Shown: positions 44,429 through 54,858, counted from the stretch's first letter. The stretch: 64,000 nt of DNA from Gordonia lacunae (GCF_002149015.1 NZ_NGFO01000014.1:62001-126000), one strand, 5' to 3'. A program made the numbers and translations. The notes: generated by a model not told the origin, from the sequence alone.

Positions 44429-45253
44429 TCAGCCCGCGGGCATCGGGTTGGCGCTGCCGCCGTTCATCGGAACCGCGTCGGGGCCGGGCTCACCCTGGTC
44501 TGCCGGCGGGGGATTCGACGGGTCGAACCCCGGGATGGCCGTACAGGTGGCCTGGGTCTCCGGGTAGGCGGCGGTCTGCGGGTTCTCCGGGTAGACACCG
44601 GGCATCATGTTGCGGCGCAACGCGGTGATGAACTGGTTCACGCGCGGATCGCGGGCGGAGTCCAGCTTGAGCTGGTGTCCCCAGCTCTGCAGCGACAGCG
44701 GCTTGTCGAGCCCGGGATAGGGCGACAGGAACAGGTACTGCTCACCGCGGACGAGTTGCTTGAGGTAGTCGAGGTCTTCCGGCGAGATGGTGTCCGGGTT
44801 GTAGGTGATCCACACCGCGCCGTGTTCGAGAGCGTGGACGGCATTCTCCGAACGCAGCGGGTTCGGGTACACCACGCCGGTGCAGGTCGCCCAGATCTCG
44901 TCGTGGGGACCGCCGAACGGTGGCGACTGGTCGTAGGCGACGCGCTGCGTGGCGGTGACGTGGCGGGCGGCCTCGTAGTACCGCTTCGTCACACCCGGGA
45001 TGTTGGCCGCCGGGTCCGGGTTCTGCGGCGTGGGCACGAACTCCGACACCGATTCGACGGCGACGTCGTCCTTCTGCTCGGCGCGCTGCTCGTTGAACTT
45101 GGGGACGAGATAGATCGCGAGACCCGCGATGAGACCGATGACCACCACGACGGCGCCGATCAGCATCCAGTCGACCTGCCGTCCCGTCGCCGAGGGAACG
45201 GATCCTGCTCGTTTGCGGGACTTGGGGACGTTCGCCCCTGGTTTGCGCGCCAT
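44429..45253 (-). CDS. DUF3105 family single-pass membrane protein
   Basis: A 274-residue protein with a basic N-terminus, one membrane helix (WMLIGAVVVVIGLIAGLAIYLV, residues about 29-50) and an extracytoplasmic domain. HVTATQRVAYDQSPPFGGPHD, WATCTGVVY and HALEHGAVWITYNP are the DUF3105 hallmarks, with conserved His, Cys and Tyr that may bind metal. In many actinobacteria a DUF3105 and a DUF305 gene sit together next to argS, as here. No biochemical function is known. It is divergent from argS. Confidence 0.85.
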   Translation of the reverse strand: MARKPGANVPKSRKRAGSVPSATGRQVDWMLIGAVVVVIGLIAGLAIYLVPKFNEQRAEQKDDVAVESVSEFVPTPQNPDPAANIPGVTKRYYEAARHVTATQRVAYDQSPPFGGPHDEIWATCTGVVYPNPLRSENAVHALEHGAVWITYNPDTISPEDLDYLKQLVRGEQYLFLSPYPGLDKPLSLQSWGHQLKLDSARDPRVNQFITALRRNMMPGVYPENPQTAAYPETQATCTAIPGFDPSNPPPADQGEPGPDAVPMNGGSANPMPAG

Positions 45254-45364
45254 TGACTTCTTTCCTCATCCGACTGCGGGCGCCGGCGGGCGGGCGGAAT
45301 GGCCCGGCGCGCGCTCGGCGCCCACGAGTGTACTGGTGGGCCCGGTGGGTCGAGCGGGGTGCGA

Positions 45365-45395
45365 TTGTCGGTGATCAGGCCACGGCCAATAGGAT
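45365..45395 (+). promoter_or_regulatory. Candidate argS promoter (near-leaderless)
   Basis: TTGTCG (45365-45370) and TAGGAT (45390-45395) are 19 bp apart. The -10 element ends 8 bp before the argS GTG, which would give an almost leaderless mRNA. The long spacer lowers confidence. Confidence 0.3.
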
Positions 45396-45403
45396 GGTGT
45401 CCT

Positions 45404-47056
45404 GTGACTCCCGCCGACCTGGCCGCGCTGCTGCGCGCCGTGACCCTGACCGTGGTCCGCGACCGCGGACTGGACGAGAACCTGGTGCCCGACTCCATCG
45501 TCGTCGAGCGCCCCCGTCACGCTGACCACGGCGACTACTCCACCAACGTCGCCCTGCAGATGGGCAAGCGACTCGGCGTGAACCCGCGGGAGCTCGCAGG
45601 CTGGCTGGCCGACGCCTTCGCCGCCGCCGAGGGGATCTCGAAGACCGAGGTCGCGGGTCCGGGGTTCGTCAACATCTGGCTCGGCGCCGCCGCACAGAAC
45701 ACCGTCGTCGCCGCCGTGCTCGCGCGGGGTGCGGACTACGGGCGCGGGAACGAACTCGCCGGGTCGGTCATCAACCTCGAATTCGTCTCGGCGAACCCGA
45801 CCGGACCCATCCATCTCGGCGGTACGCGTTGGGCGGCCGTCGGGGATGCGCTCGGACGCGTCCTCGCCGCCCGCGGCGGGGCGGTCACGCGGGAGTACTA
45901 CTTCAACGACCACGGCGCCCAGATCGACCGGTTCGCCCGGTCGCTGGAGGCCGCCGCACTGGGCAACCCGACCCCGGAGGACGGCTACGCGGGGGATTAC
46001 ATCGCCGACATCGCAGCGCAGGTCGTCCAGACGGCCCCCGACGTCCTGTCGCAGCCCGAGGCCGACCGGCTCGAGACCTTCCGCTCGGTCGGCGTGGACC
46101 TGATGTTCAGCCACATCAAGCAGAGCCTGCACGATTTCGGTACCGACTTCGACGTGTTCACCCACGAGGACAAGATGTTCGCGACCGGCCTGGTCGACGA
46201 GTGCATCGCCGAGCTGAAGGCCAACGGCAACCTCTACGAGAAGGACGGCGCGTGGTGGCTGCGGTCCACCGAGTTCGGAGACGACAAGGATCGCGTCGTC
46301 CTCAAGAGCGACGGCAACGCGGCCTACATCGCGGGCGACATCGCCTACTACCGGGACAAGCGCAACCGCGGGTTCAACCTGTGCATCTACATGCTCGGCG
46401 CCGACCACCACGGTTACATCAGCCGGCTCAAGGCGGCCGCGGCGGCGCTCGGAGACGACCCGGCCACCGTCGAGGTGCTGATCGGCCAGATGGTCAACCT
46501 CGTCCGCGACGGCAAGCCGGTGCGCATGAGCAAGCGCGCGGGCACCGTCATCACCCTCGACGATCTGGTCGACGCGGTGGGAGTGGACGGCGCGCGCTAC
46601 TCCCTCATCCGCTCGTCCGTGGACGTCAACATCGACATCGACCTGGACCTGCTGACCAAACAGTCCAACGACAACCCGGTGTACTACGTGCAGTACGCCC
46701 ACGCACGGATGTCGGCGCTGGCCCGCAACGCCGCCGACCTCGGCGTCGTGTCCTCGCTCGACCATCTGGACCTCCTCGACGACCCCGCCGAGGGTGAACT
46801 GATCCGCACCATCGGTGATTTCGACGATGTCGTCGCCACGGCGGCCACCCTGCGCGAGCCACACCGGGTGTGTCGCTACCTCGAGGTGCTCGCCGGTACC
46901 TACCACCGCTTCTACGCGAAGTGCCGCGTCCTGCCCCAGGGTGACGAGAAGCCGGCCGACATCCACCGCGCCCGGCTGGCCCTGTGCGAGGCCACCCGTC
47001 AGGTCCTGGCCAACGGGCTCGGCCTGGTCGGCGTCACCGCGCCGGAGCAGATGTGA
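45404..47056 (+). CDS. argS: Arginyl-tRNA synthetase
   Basis: A 550-residue class I aminoacyl-tRNA synthetase that charges tRNA-Arg. The HIGH-type motif appears in [13 protein letters not shown] and the KMSKS equivalent is RMSKRAG. The N-terminal Add-1 domain ([12 protein letters not shown]) and the C-terminal helical anticodon domain ([14 protein letters not shown]) are complete. GTG 45404 is the start that matches the family N-terminus. The stop overlaps the lysA GTG by 4 bp. It is first in the argS-lysA-hom-thrC-thrB amino-acid operon. Confidence 0.96.
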   Translation: MTPADLAALLRAVTLTVVRDRGLDENLVPDSIVVERPRHADHGDYSTNVALQMGKRLGVNPRELAGWLADAFAAAEGISKTEVAGPGFVNIWLGAAAQNTVVAAVLARGADYGRGNELAGSVINLEFVSANPTGPIHLGGTRWAAVGDALGRVLAARGGAVTREYYFNDHGAQIDRFARSLEAAALGNPTPEDGYAGDYIADIAAQVVQTAPDVLSQPEADRLETFRSVGVDLMFSHIKQSLHDFGTDFDVFTHEDKMFATGLVDECIAELKANGNLYEKDGAWWLRSTEFGDDKDRVVLKSDGNAAYIAGDIAYYRDKRNRGFNLCIYMLGADHHGYISRLKAAAAALGDDPATVEVLIGQMVNLVRDGKPVRMSKRAGTVITLDDLVDAVGVDGARYSLIRSSVDVNIDIDLDLLTKQSNDNPVYYVQYAHARMSALARNAADLGVVSSLDHLDLLDDPAEGELIRTIGDFDDVVATAATLREPHRVCRYLEVLAGTYHRFYAKCRVLPQGDEKPADIHRARLALCEATRQVLANGLGLVGVTAPEQM

Positions 47057-48474
47057 ACGCCCACCCGGCCGGACCCCGGCACGCCGAACTGCTGGGCGCA
47101 CCGCATCTCGCCGAGCGTCCGAACGATCCGGCAGTGCTCGCCGAGATACCGGCGCAGGTGTGGCCGCGCAACGCGTCCCGCGACGACACGGGTGAACTGC
47201 GGCTCGCCGGCGTGCCGGTGAGTGAACTCGCCGAGGAGTTCGGCACGCCCGCGTTCTTCGTCGACGAGGCCGACTTCCGGTCGCGGTGCCGCGACATGAT
47301 GGCCGCGTTCGGCCCGTACGGACGAGTGCACTACGCGTCGAAGGCGTTCCTGTGCACCGAGATCGCCCGCTGGGTCGACGACGAGGGTCTGTCCCTCGAC
47401 GTCTGCAGCGGCGGCGAGCTCGCGATCGCGTTGCGCGCCGGGTTCCCGCCGGAGCGCATCGCGTTGCACGGCAACAACAAGAGCGTCGACGAGCTGCGCG
47501 CGGCGGTCGACGCCGGGATCGGGCACGTCGTCCTCGACTCGATGGTCGAGATCGAGCGACTCGACGCGGTCGCCCGCGAGCGAGGTGTCGTCGCCGATGT
47601 GCTGGTGCGCGTGACCGTCGGTGTCGAGGCGCACACCCACGAGTTCATTTCCACCGCACACGAAGACCAGAAGTTCGGGTTCTCCCTCGCCGGCGGCGTC
47701 GCGATGGAGGCGATCCGGCGCGTGTTCGCCACCGACCACCTGAGGCTCGTCGGCCTGCACAGCCACATCGGTTCCCAGATCTTCGACATGGACGGCTTCG
47801 AACTGGCCGCCCACCGTGTGCTCGGACTGCTCCGCGACGTCGTGGGCGAGTTCGGCGTCGAGAAGACCTCCCAGATGTCGATCGTCGATCTCGGTGGGGG
47901 ACTGGGGATCTCGTACCTCCCCGAGGAGCGTCCGCTGCCGGTCCAGCAGGTGGCGGAGAGTCTGGCCGCGATCGTCGAACGCGAGTCGGCGGCCGTCGGC
48001 CTGCCGATGCCGATCATCGCGGTCGAACCCGGCCGCGCGATCGCCGGTCCGGGTACGGTCACCCTGTACCGCGTCGGCACCGTCAAGGACGTTGCCCTCG
48101 GCGGCGGGGCCGTCCGGCGCTACGTCTCGGTCGACGGCGGCATGAGTGACAACATCCGCACCGTCCTCTACGACGCCGAATACGACGTTCGGCTCGTGTC
48201 CCGGGTGTCGCAGGCGCGCGCGGTCGTCTGTCGCGTCGTCGGAAAGCATTGCGAGAGCGGCGACATCGTGATCAAGGACTGCTGGCTCCCCGAGGACCTC
48301 GGACCGGGCGACCTGATCGCGGTGGCGGCCACCGGCGCGTACTGCTACTCGATGTCGAGCCGCTACAACATGACCATGAGACCGCCCGTGGTGGCGGTGG
48401 CCGACGGGAACGCTCGGCTGCTGCTGCGCCGGGAGACCATCGACGACTTCCTCAGCCTGGAGGTGGGCCTGTGA
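47053..48474 (+). CDS. lysA: Diaminopimelate decarboxylase
   Basis: A 473-residue fold-III PLP enzyme for the last step of lysine synthesis. The PLP lysine is in [19 protein letters not shown] and [11 protein letters not shown] are substrate and phosphate-binding segments. [13 protein letters not shown] carries the cysteine of the second active-site half, and [12 protein letters not shown] is at the C-terminus. It acts as a dimer. The GTG start overlaps the argS stop, and its own stop overlaps the hom GTG, so the operon is tightly coupled. Mycobacteriales carry the same argS-lysA pair. Confidence 0.96.
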   Translation: MNAHPAGPRHAELLGAPHLAERPNDPAVLAEIPAQVWPRNASRDDTGELRLAGVPVSELAEEFGTPAFFVDEADFRSRCRDMMAAFGPYGRVHYASKAFLCTEIARWVDDEGLSLDVCSGGELAIALRAGFPPERIALHGNNKSVDELRAAVDAGIGHVVLDSMVEIERLDAVARERGVVADVLVRVTVGVEAHTHEFISTAHEDQKFGFSLAGGVAMEAIRRVFATDHLRLVGLHSHIGSQIFDMDGFELAAHRVLGLLRDVVGEFGVEKTSQMSIVDLGGGLGISYLPEERPLPVQQVAESLAAIVERESAAVGLPMPIIAVEPGRAIAGPGTVTLYRVGTVKDVALGGGAVRRYVSVDGGMSDNIRTVLYDAEYDVRLVSRVSQARAVVCRVVGKHCESGDIVIKDCWLPEDLGPGDLIAVAATGAYCYSMSSRYNMTMRPPVVAVADGNARLLLRRETIDDFLSLEVGL

Positions 48475-49811
48475 CCCGATCAATGGAGAACACCAGCGGC
48501 GCAACCGAGGTCGACCCGCGCACCATCGGTGTCGCGGTGCTCGGCATGGGCAACGTCGGCGCCGAGGTGGTGCGCATCATCACCGACAACGCCGACGATC
48601 TGCGTGCGCGCGTCGGGGCGCCGGTGGAGATCCGCGGGGTCGCGGTGCGCGATCTGGGACGCCCGCGCAAGATCGCGCAGGAACTGCTGACCGACGATCC
48701 GGCGTCGCTCGTCGCCCGCGACGACGTCGACATCGTCGTCGAGCTGATGGGTGGCATCGACCCGGCCCGCGGTCTGATCCGGTCCGCGCTCGAGAGCGGC
48801 AAGTCCGTGGTCACCGCCAACAAGGCGCTGCTCGCCGAGTACACCGGCGAACTCGCGACCGCCGCGGCCGAGGCCAAGGTGGACCTCTACTTCGAGGCCG
48901 CCGTCGCCGGCGCCATCCCGGTGATCCGGCCGCTGATGCAGTCGCTGGCCGGTGACACCGTCGAGCGGGTCAACGGAATCGTCAACGGCACCACCAACTT
49001 CATCCTCTCGGCGATGGACGAGACCGGTGCCGACTACGCCGACACCCTCGCCGAGGCCGGTCGGCTCGGGTACGCCGAAGCCGACCCCACGGCCGATGTC
49101 GAGGGATACGACGCCGCGGCCAAGGCGGCCATCCTCGCCTCGATCGCGTTCCACACCCGGGTGACGGCGGCCGACGTCCACCGTGAGGGCATCTCGTCGG
49201 TCACCGCCGCCGACCTGGTCGCGGCCAAGAAGTTCGACTGCACGATCAAACTGCTCTCGATCTGCGAGCGGGTCCGCGATGCCAGTGGCGCGCAGCGGAT
49301 CTCGGCGCGCGTGTATCCCGCGCTCATCCCGCTGACCCATCCGCTGGCAACGGTCAACGGCGCGTTCAACGCCGTCGTCGTCGAGGCCGAGAACGCCGGC
49401 CGGTTGATGTTCTACGGCCAGGGTGCCGGTGGTTCGCCGACGGCGTCGGCCGTTCTCGGCGACATGGTCATGGCCGCCCGCAACCGCGTCCACGGTGGCC
49501 GGGGACCGCTCGAGTCGACGTACGCCTCGCTGCCCGTCGCCCCGATCGACGACGTCTTCACCCGCTACTACATCTCGATGCGGGTGGCGGACCGGCCGGG
49601 GGTACTCGCCCAGGTCGCCGGTGAATTCACGAAGCGGTCGGTGAGCATCGCCGCGGTGCGTCAGGAGGGTGCGGGCGACGACGCCCGGCTGATCGTGGTG
49701 ACCCACCGCGCGCCCGACCGTGCGCAATCGGATTGTGTTGCGGCGCTTGAAGACATGGACGCCGTCATCAAGGTGTCGAGTGTGTTGCGATTGGAAGGTA
49801 CCGATGACTGA
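48471..49811 (+). CDS. hom: Homoserine dehydrogenase
   Basis: A 446-residue NAD(P)-dependent enzyme that reduces aspartate semialdehyde to homoserine. It has GMGNVGAEV at the N-terminus, [47 protein letters not shown] and [16 protein letters not shown], in family order. A C-terminal ACT domain (about residues 365-440, [16 protein letters not shown]) should give feedback control by threonine. GTG 48471 overlaps the lysA stop; ATG 48483 is a possible alternative. The 3' end overlaps thrC by 8 bp. Confidence 0.96.
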   Translation: MTRSMENTSGATEVDPRTIGVAVLGMGNVGAEVVRIITDNADDLRARVGAPVEIRGVAVRDLGRPRKIAQELLTDDPASLVARDDVDIVVELMGGIDPARGLIRSALESGKSVVTANKALLAEYTGELATAAAEAKVDLYFEAAVAGAIPVIRPLMQSLAGDTVERVNGIVNGTTNFILSAMDETGADYADTLAEAGRLGYAEADPTADVEGYDAAAKAAILASIAFHTRVTAADVHREGISSVTAADLVAAKKFDCTIKLLSICERVRDASGAQRISARVYPALIPLTHPLATVNGAFNAVVVEAENAGRLMFYGQGAGGSPTASAVLGDMVMAARNRVHGGRGPLESTYASLPVAPIDDVFTRYYISMRVADRPGVLAQVAGEFTKRSVSIAAVRQEGAGDDARLIVVTHRAPDRAQSDCVAALEDMDAVIKVSSVLRLEGTDD

Positions 49812-50889
49812 AGCGACTTCTACGCCCGTGCACCGCGCGTGGCCGGGCCTGATCGAGGCATACCGGTCGCGGCTGCCGGTCCGTGACGACTGGAAGGTCG
49901 TCACCCTGCTCGAGGGCGGCACCCCGCTGATCAGCGCGCCCCACCTGTCGTCGTTGACCGGGTGTGAGGTGTACCTGAAGGTCGAGGGCCTCAACCCGAC
50001 CGGGTCGTTCAAGGACCGCGGCATGACGATGGCCGTCAGCAATGCGGTCAACAACGGCAAGACCGCCGTCCTGTGCGCCTCGACGGGCAACACCTCGGCG
50101 TCGGCCGCCGCGTACGCCACCCGGGCCGGCATCACCTGCGCCGTGCTGATCCCGCAGGGCAAGATCGCGATGGGCAAGCTCGCGCAGGCGGTCATGCACG
50201 GCGCCAAGATCATCCAGGTAGAGGGCAACTTCGACGACTGTCTCGAGCTCGCGCGCAAGGCGACCGCGGAGTTCACCGAGATCGAGCTCGTGAACTCGGT
50301 GAACCCGGCGCGGATCGAGGGGCAGAAGACCGCCGCATTCGAGATCGTCGACGTCCTCGGGCGCGCGCCCGACGTCCACGCGCTGCCGGTCGGGAACGCG
50401 GGCAACATCACCGCGTACTGGAAGGGCTACACCGAGTATCACGCGGACGGCGTCTCGTCGTCGGTGCCGCGCATGCTCGGTGTGCAGGCCGCGGGCGCCG
50501 CGCCACTGGTGAACGGTGCGCCGGTGAAGGAGCCGGAGACCATCGCCACCGCCATCCGCATCGGATCACCGGCGAGCTGGAACCAGGCGGTCGCGGCGAA
50601 GGACGAGTCGAACGGCCAGTTCCGGGCGGCGACCGACGAGAAGTTGCTCGAGGCCTACCGTCTCGTCGCAGGCAAGGAAGGCGTCTTCGTCGAGCCGGCC
50701 TCGGCAGCCAGCGTCGCGGGTCTGCTCGCGGCCAGTGCCGACGGCTGGATCGAGCCGGGATCGACCGTGGTGTGCACGGTGACCGGCAACGGGTTGAAGG
50801 ATCCCGACACCGCGCTGGCGGGCATCCCGGCGGTCGAGGCCATTCCGGTGGATCCGGTGGCGGTCGCGAATGCTCTCGGTGTCGGCTGA
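49804..50889 (+). CDS. thrC: Threonine synthase
   Basis: A 361-residue fold-II PLP enzyme that converts O-phosphohomoserine to threonine. The PLP lysine is in [11 protein letters not shown], with the phosphate loop [10 protein letters not shown] and the serine/threonine of [18 protein letters not shown] 49804 lies inside the last codons of hom (8-bp overlap), the arrangement expected for translational coupling. The length is normal for the short actinobacterial form. Confidence 0.96.
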   Translation: MTEATSTPVHRAWPGLIEAYRSRLPVRDDWKVVTLLEGGTPLISAPHLSSLTGCEVYLKVEGLNPTGSFKDRGMTMAVSNAVNNGKTAVLCASTGNTSASAAAYATRAGITCAVLIPQGKIAMGKLAQAVMHGAKIIQVEGNFDDCLELARKATAEFTEIELVNSVNPARIEGQKTAAFEIVDVLGRAPDVHALPVGNAGNITAYWKGYTEYHADGVSSSVPRMLGVQAAGAAPLVNGAPVKEPETIATAIRIGSPASWNQAVAAKDESNGQFRAATDEKLLEAYRLVAGKEGVFVEPASAASVAGLLAASADGWIEPGSTVVCTVTGNGLKDPDTALAGIPAVEAIPVDPVAVANALGVG

Positions 50890-51880
50890 CGGGGCCGGGC
50901 GTCCGGTTGTCGGGTCGGACGCCGACGGTGACGTGAGCGGAGCGTCGCCGTCCGCACGTATTCTGCCGGTCGGGCTGTCGACGAGGGTCCGGGTGCCGGC
51001 CTCGAGTGCCAACCTGGGGCCCGGATTCGATTGTCTCGGTATGGCTCTGGGGATCTACGACGAGGTGATCGTCGAGACCGTGCCGGCGGGTGTCGCCCTC
51101 GAGGTCGAGGGTGAGGGCGCCGAGGACGTGCCGCGTGACGACTCGCATCTGGTCGTGCGCGCCCTGCGTCGGGGACTGGCACACGCAGGTCTCCGGGCGC
51201 CCGGCCTGACGCTGCGCTGCGTCAACCGGATCCCGCATTCGCGAGGACTGGGCTCGTCGGCCGCCGCCGCGGTGTCGGGGTTGGCCGCAGCGTCGGGTCT
51301 GATCTCGGCCGCCGGTCTCGGGTCCGGCCTGTCGCACGACGAACTGGTGCAGCTGTCCAGCGAGTTCGAGGGACATCCCGACAACGCCGCCGCGAGCGTG
51401 CTCGGCTCGGCCGTCGTCACCTGGACCGAATCGGCCGACGGGGTCGCGTCGTATCACGCACACCGGCTCACTGTGCATCCGGACATCTGCGCGACGGTCT
51501 TCGTCCCGGACACCGAGTCGTCGACTTCCTTCACCCGCGGACTGCTGCCGGATGCGGTTCCGCGCGCCGATGCGGTGTTCAACCTGAGCCGTTCGGCACT
51601 CGCCGTGGTCGCGCTGACGGCCGACCCGCGCGCCCTCATGGCCGCATCGCAGGATCGGCTCCACCAGCCCTACCGCGCCACGGCGATGGCGCCGACCAGT
51701 GGCCTCGTCACCGCGCTGCGGGCGCGGGGACACGCCGCGACGGTGTCCGGGGCCGGACCGACCGTCCTCGTCCTCGGAACCTCGCCGGTGCCGGCGGACG
51801 TCCGTCAGCTGGCGCAGGGCCTCGGATTCGATGCCCGGTCGGTGGCCGTCGCCGGCGGAGTCGAGATCTCCGTCGGCTGA
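50870..51880 (+). CDS. thrB: Homoserine kinase
   Basis: A GHMP-family kinase that phosphorylates homoserine. [16 protein letters not shown] is motif 1, [16 protein letters not shown] is the phosphate-binding motif 2, [13 protein letters not shown] is the substrate region and [13 protein letters not shown] is motif 3. The start is uncertain: ATG 50870 gives 336 residues and overlaps thrC by 20 bp, GTG 50879 overlaps by 11 bp, and GTG 50933 gives the N-terminal length closest to M. tuberculosis ThrB. It ends the amino-acid operon. A 339-bp gap to rho follows. Confidence 0.93.
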   Translation: MLSVSADGAGRPVVGSDADGDVSGASPSARILPVGLSTRVRVPASSANLGPGFDCLGMALGIYDEVIVETVPAGVALEVEGEGAEDVPRDDSHLVVRALRRGLAHAGLRAPGLTLRCVNRIPHSRGLGSSAAAAVSGLAAASGLISAAGLGSGLSHDELVQLSSEFEGHPDNAAASVLGSAVVTWTESADGVASYHAHRLTVHPDICATVFVPDTESSTSFTRGLLPDAVPRADAVFNLSRSALAVVALTADPRALMAASQDRLHQPYRATAMAPTSGLVTALRARGHAATVSGAGPTVLVLGTSPVPADVRQLAQGLGFDARSVAVAGGVEISVG

Positions 51881-52219
51881 CCGGCCTCCCCAGCCGGTGA
51901 ATCTGCCGGTCGTCGTGCACTCGTTTGGCGGTTCCGGCGTGTTGCCCCTATCATGCGAACGGGGTTACCATATTCTGGTCTAGCCGCGCAGGCTTGTCCT
52001 GCCGCTTCTCATCCTTCACCGATCGGAGATGACCGGCTGTGTATCCGGGCCGGGGTCATGGATCTCTGTCGACGGTGCCGAAGCGCAGGTGTTTCCGAGC
52101 ACGCTCGCAGCGGACCGCACATTCTCACCGTCCACCGCGGACGGACTCCCTAGCGCACAGAAGCAGGGAAACGTAGACCTCACGCAGTTCTCGTCTGTGG
52201 GAGGAACGAAAGGACTTCC
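51881..52219 (+). other. rho leader region
   Basis: There are 339 bp between thrB and rho. They hold a promoter candidate at 51925-51954 and about 250 nt of untranslated leader if that promoter is used. Two short open frames (51953-52153 and 52029-52223) show no family features and are not called. A long leader upstream of rho would fit autogenous Rho-dependent attenuation known for other bacteria, but no direct sequence signal was identified. Confidence 0.5.
51925..51954 (+). promoter_or_regulatory. Candidate rho promoter
   Basis: TTGGCG (51925-51930), an 18-bp spacer and TATCAT (51949-51954) form a good sigma-70-type match. A second overlapping candidate, TTGCCC (51942-51947) with TACCAT (51966-51971), is possible. 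Confidence 0.45.
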
Positions 52220-54277
52220 GTGACCGATACGGACCTGATCACCGCACCTGCCGAGCAGGAATCCGCGGGTTCGGCCGGCCCCGACTCGGGACGACCGGCC
52301 ACCAAGACACGTGCACGCACCGGCCTGTCCGGCATGGTGCTCAGCGAACTGCGGACGGTCGCCGGTGAACTCGGCATCAAGGGCACTTCCGGGATGCGCA
52401 AGGGCGACCTGATCGCGGCCATCAAGGAACGCCAGGCGGGCGGCGACGCACCCGTCGCCAAGAGTGCCCCGGCCCGGTCGAAGGCCGGCGCGTCGAAGCC
52501 GCCTGCCGCGGCCGAGGAGCAGCTGACCATCGGCGAGTCCCCGGCGTCGGCCGGTGGTGACACGACCGAGAAGACCGACGCGCCCCGGGGTGCGACGCGT
52601 GCCGCACGCGGCGCCGGACGCAAGGCCGCCGGGGCAGAGGCATCCGCAGCCGACAGCGCGACAGCGGACGGCCCCCGGAACGGTGCCGCGACCGACGCGG
52701 CCAAGACCGAGGACTCCCAGGGCGGCGAGGCCCGCACGGGCGGCACCGCTTCCGAGTCCGAGTCGTCGGAGGCCGGCGGGGATCGTGCACGACGCCGTGG
52801 GCGGGACGGCTCAGCCGACGCCGCGGGCGATGCCGACGGCGGTGAGCAGCGGAATCGCCGCAACCGTAACCAGAATCGCGACAACCAGAACCGCGAGGGC
52901 GGGCAGAACCGCGACGGCGGGCAGAACCGCGACAAGCAGAACCGCGACGGCGGTCAGGGTCAGAATCGTGACGGCGGCCAGAATCGTGACGGCGGCCAGA
53001 ATCGTGACGGTGGCCAGGATCGTGATGACGACGGCGAGGGCGGCGGTCGCCGGCGCGGCCGGCGGTTCCGTGAGCGTCGCCGTGGGCAGAACCGCGACAC
53101 CCCGAACGAGCCGCAGGTCTCCGACGACGACGTCTTGCAGCCCGTCGCCGGCATCCTCGACGTGCTCGACAACTATGCCTTCGTGCGCACCTCGGGCTAT
53201 CTCGCCGGACCCAACGACGTCTACGTCTCGATGAACCTGGTTCGCAAGAACGGGCTTCGACGCGGCGACGCGATCACCGGTGCGGTGAAGGTGCCGCGAG
53301 AGGGCGATCAGCAGAACCAGCGGCAGAAGTTCAACCCGCTGGTGCGCCTGGACACCATCAACGGCGGCGACGTCGAGACGGCCAAGCGACGCCCCGAGTT
53401 CAACAAGCTCACGCCGTTGTACCCGAACCAGCGTCTGCGGCTTGAGACCACCCCCGAACGGCTCGACACCCGCGTGATCGATCTGATCATGCCGATCGGC
53501 AAGGGGCAGCGTGCCCTGATCGTGTCGCCGCCCAAGGCCGGCAAGACGACGATCCTGCAGGACATCGCCAACGCGATCGCGACCAACAATCCCGAATGCC
53601 ACCTCATGGTCGTCCTCGTCGACGAGCGTCCCGAGGAGGTCACCGACATGCAGCGTTCGGTGCGGGGCGAGGTCATCGCCTCGACCTTCGACCGGCCGCC
53701 GTCAGACCACACCTCGGTGTCCGAGCTGGCGATCGAGCGCGCCAAGCGACTCGTCGAGAGCGGGAAAGACGTTGTGGTGCTGCTTGACTCGATCACCCGT
53801 CTGGGTCGTGCGTACAACAACGCGTCGCCCGCGTCGGGCCGCATCCTCTCCGGTGGTGTCGATTCGACCGCGCTCTACCCGCCGAAGCGGTTCCTCGGCG
53901 CGGCGCGCAACATCGAGAACGGCGGATCGCTGACGATCATCGCGTCGGCGCTCGTCGAGACCGGCTCCACCGGCGACACGGTGATCTTCGAGGAGTTCAA
54001 GGGCACCGGCAACGCCGAGCTCAAGCTCGACCGCAAGATCTCCGAGCGTCGGGTGTTCCCGGCGGTGGACGTGAACCTGTCGAGCACCCGCAAGGACGAG
54101 CTGCTGCTGTCGCCGGAGGAGTTCTCCATCGTGCACAAGCTGCGTCGCGTGCTCTCGGGTCTCGACTCGCAGCAGGCCATCGACCTGCTGATCAGCCAGC
54201 TCAAGAAGACCAAGACGAACATCGAGTTCCTGATGACGGTGCAGAAGACCGCGCCGGGCGGGAACAACGACGACTGA
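52220..54277 (+). CDS. rho: Transcription termination factor Rho with Arg/Asn/Asp-rich insertion
   Basis: A 685-residue RNA-dependent helicase. An N-terminal Rho-N helical domain (MVLSELRTVAGELGIKG) is followed by an about 200-residue low-complexity insertion that becomes strongly Arg/Asn/Asp/Gly-rich (about residues 210-290, QNRDGG repeats). The RNA-binding cold-shock domain then starts at VAGILDVLDNYAFVRTSGYL. The ATPase has Walker A PPKAGKTTIL, DERPEEVTDM, Walker B VVLLDSITRLGRAYN and the R-loop SGRILSGGVDSTALYPPKRF. The insertion is a feature of actinobacterial Rho and binds RNA. GTG 52220 is the start, with AAAGGAC upstream. Confidence 0.96.
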   Translation: MTDTDLITAPAEQESAGSAGPDSGRPATKTRARTGLSGMVLSELRTVAGELGIKGTSGMRKGDLIAAIKERQAGGDAPVAKSAPARSKAGASKPPAAAEEQLTIGESPASAGGDTTEKTDAPRGATRAARGAGRKAAGAEASAADSATADGPRNGAATDAAKTEDSQGGEARTGGTASESESSEAGGDRARRRGRDGSADAAGDADGGEQRNRRNRNQNRDNQNREGGQNRDGGQNRDKQNRDGGQGQNRDGGQNRDGGQNRDGGQDRDDDGEGGGRRRGRRFRERRRGQNRDTPNEPQVSDDDVLQPVAGILDVLDNYAFVRTSGYLAGPNDVYVSMNLVRKNGLRRGDAITGAVKVPREGDQQNQRQKFNPLVRLDTINGGDVETAKRRPEFNKLTPLYPNQRLRLETTPERLDTRVIDLIMPIGKGQRALIVSPPKAGKTTILQDIANAIATNNPECHLMVVLVDERPEEVTDMQRSVRGEVIASTFDRPPSDHTSVSELAIERAKRLVESGKDVVVLLDSITRLGRAYNNASPASGRILSGGVDSTALYPPKRFLGAARNIENGGSLTIIASALVETGSTGDTVIFEEFKGTGNAELKLDRKISERRVFPAVDVNLSSTRKDELLLSPEEFSIVHKLRRVLSGLDSQQAIDLLISQLKKTKTNIEFLMTVQKTAPGGNNDD
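52871..53032 (+). repeat. rho: In-frame tandem 18-bp repeats inside rho (QNRDGG)
   Basis: Units of 18 bp encode Gln-Asn-Arg-Asp-Gly-Gly. The clearest run is 52961-53032: two identical units after an earlier cluster of GC-richer copies, then two with single changes. Codon use switches from AAC-CGC to AAT-CGT between the two clusters, suggesting recent expansion of the later one. Confidence 0.85.
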
Positions 54278-54304
54278 GTTCGTCCGGGCCACGCCTCGCC
54301 GGCC

Positions 54305-54548
54305 CTTCGTGGCTCGTCGCTATCGCTCCTCGCACCTCAGGGAGCAGTGGGTGGCCGGTCGCTATCGCTCCTCACACCTCAGGGAGCAGTGGGTGGCCGG
54401 CCGCTAGCGCGCCTCGCTCCTCAGGGAGCAGTGGGTGGCCGGCCGCTAGCGCTCCTCACACCTCAGGGAGCAGTGGGTGGCCGGCCGCTATCGCTCCTCA
54501 CACCTCCGGGAGCAGGGGCGGCCGTCGCTTGCGCTCCTCGCACCTCAG
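54305..54548. repeat. 42-bp tandem repeat array downstream of rho
   Basis: Four consecutive units of exactly 42 bp start at 54340, 54382, 54424 and 54466, each opening with GGGAGCAGTGGGTGGCCGG. A partial unit precedes (54305-54339) and a degenerate one follows (54508-54548). Differences are scattered single bases. Units abut with no spacers, so this is not a CRISPR. The array lies in the convergent gap between rho and the heme-degradation gene. Confidence 0.9.
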
Positions 54549-54618
54549 TTTCTGCGGCCTGGCGGCCGTCGTGGACTACGAAACAACCGTCGCGCTCGGG
54601 GTGCGCGACCACATTCAC

Positions 54619-54728
54619 TGCTCCCTGAGGAGCGAGCGTGCGAGCGTCACGAAGGGTCTCGCAAGCGCGTCTCGCCAAGGCCCTTCGTGACGCGCCCTCC
54701 GCAAGCTCCGGGCGCTCCTCAGGGAGCA
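54619..54728. repeat. Large imperfect hairpin sharing the repeat sequence
   Basis: TGCTCCCTGAGGAGCG (54619-54634) is the exact complement of 54713-54728, and CGTCACGAAGGG (54645-54656) pairs exactly with 54681-54692. The whole forms a roughly 110-nt stem with unpaired internal segments. The outer arm contains the same CTCAGGGAGCA junction as the 42-bp units. It could terminate transcription from both sides. Confidence 0.8.
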
Positions 54729-54753
54729 GGGGCTATACGGTTCTTTCGGATTA

Positions 54754-54794
54754 GGGAGCAGTGGGTGGCCGGCCGCTCGCGCGTCTCGCACCTA
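54754..54794. repeat. Isolated additional copy of the 42-bp repeat unit
   Basis: GGGAGCAGTGGGTGGCCGG recurs at 54754 with a diverged 3' half, about 250 bp after the array. It shows that the unit spreads through this gap as separate copies as well as in tandem. Confidence 0.7.
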
Positions 54795-54858
54795 GGGAGC
54801 GATGGGGGCCGCGGTCGTCGCCGACACCTCACTGGAGGAGGCAGGCCGGTGTCGTCGC

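Noticed and set aside
52029-52223. Possible leader peptide for rho
   Set aside because: No ribosome-binding site or recognisable attenuator arrangement; it merely runs into the rho start.
54305-54548. Possible CRISPR array
   Set aside because: Units are directly adjacent with no unique spacers and no cas genes are in the window.
54347-54628. 93-residue open frame through the 42-bp repeats
   Set aside because: A 14-residue periodic peptide appears only because 42 is a multiple of three; no ribosome-binding site or homologue pattern.
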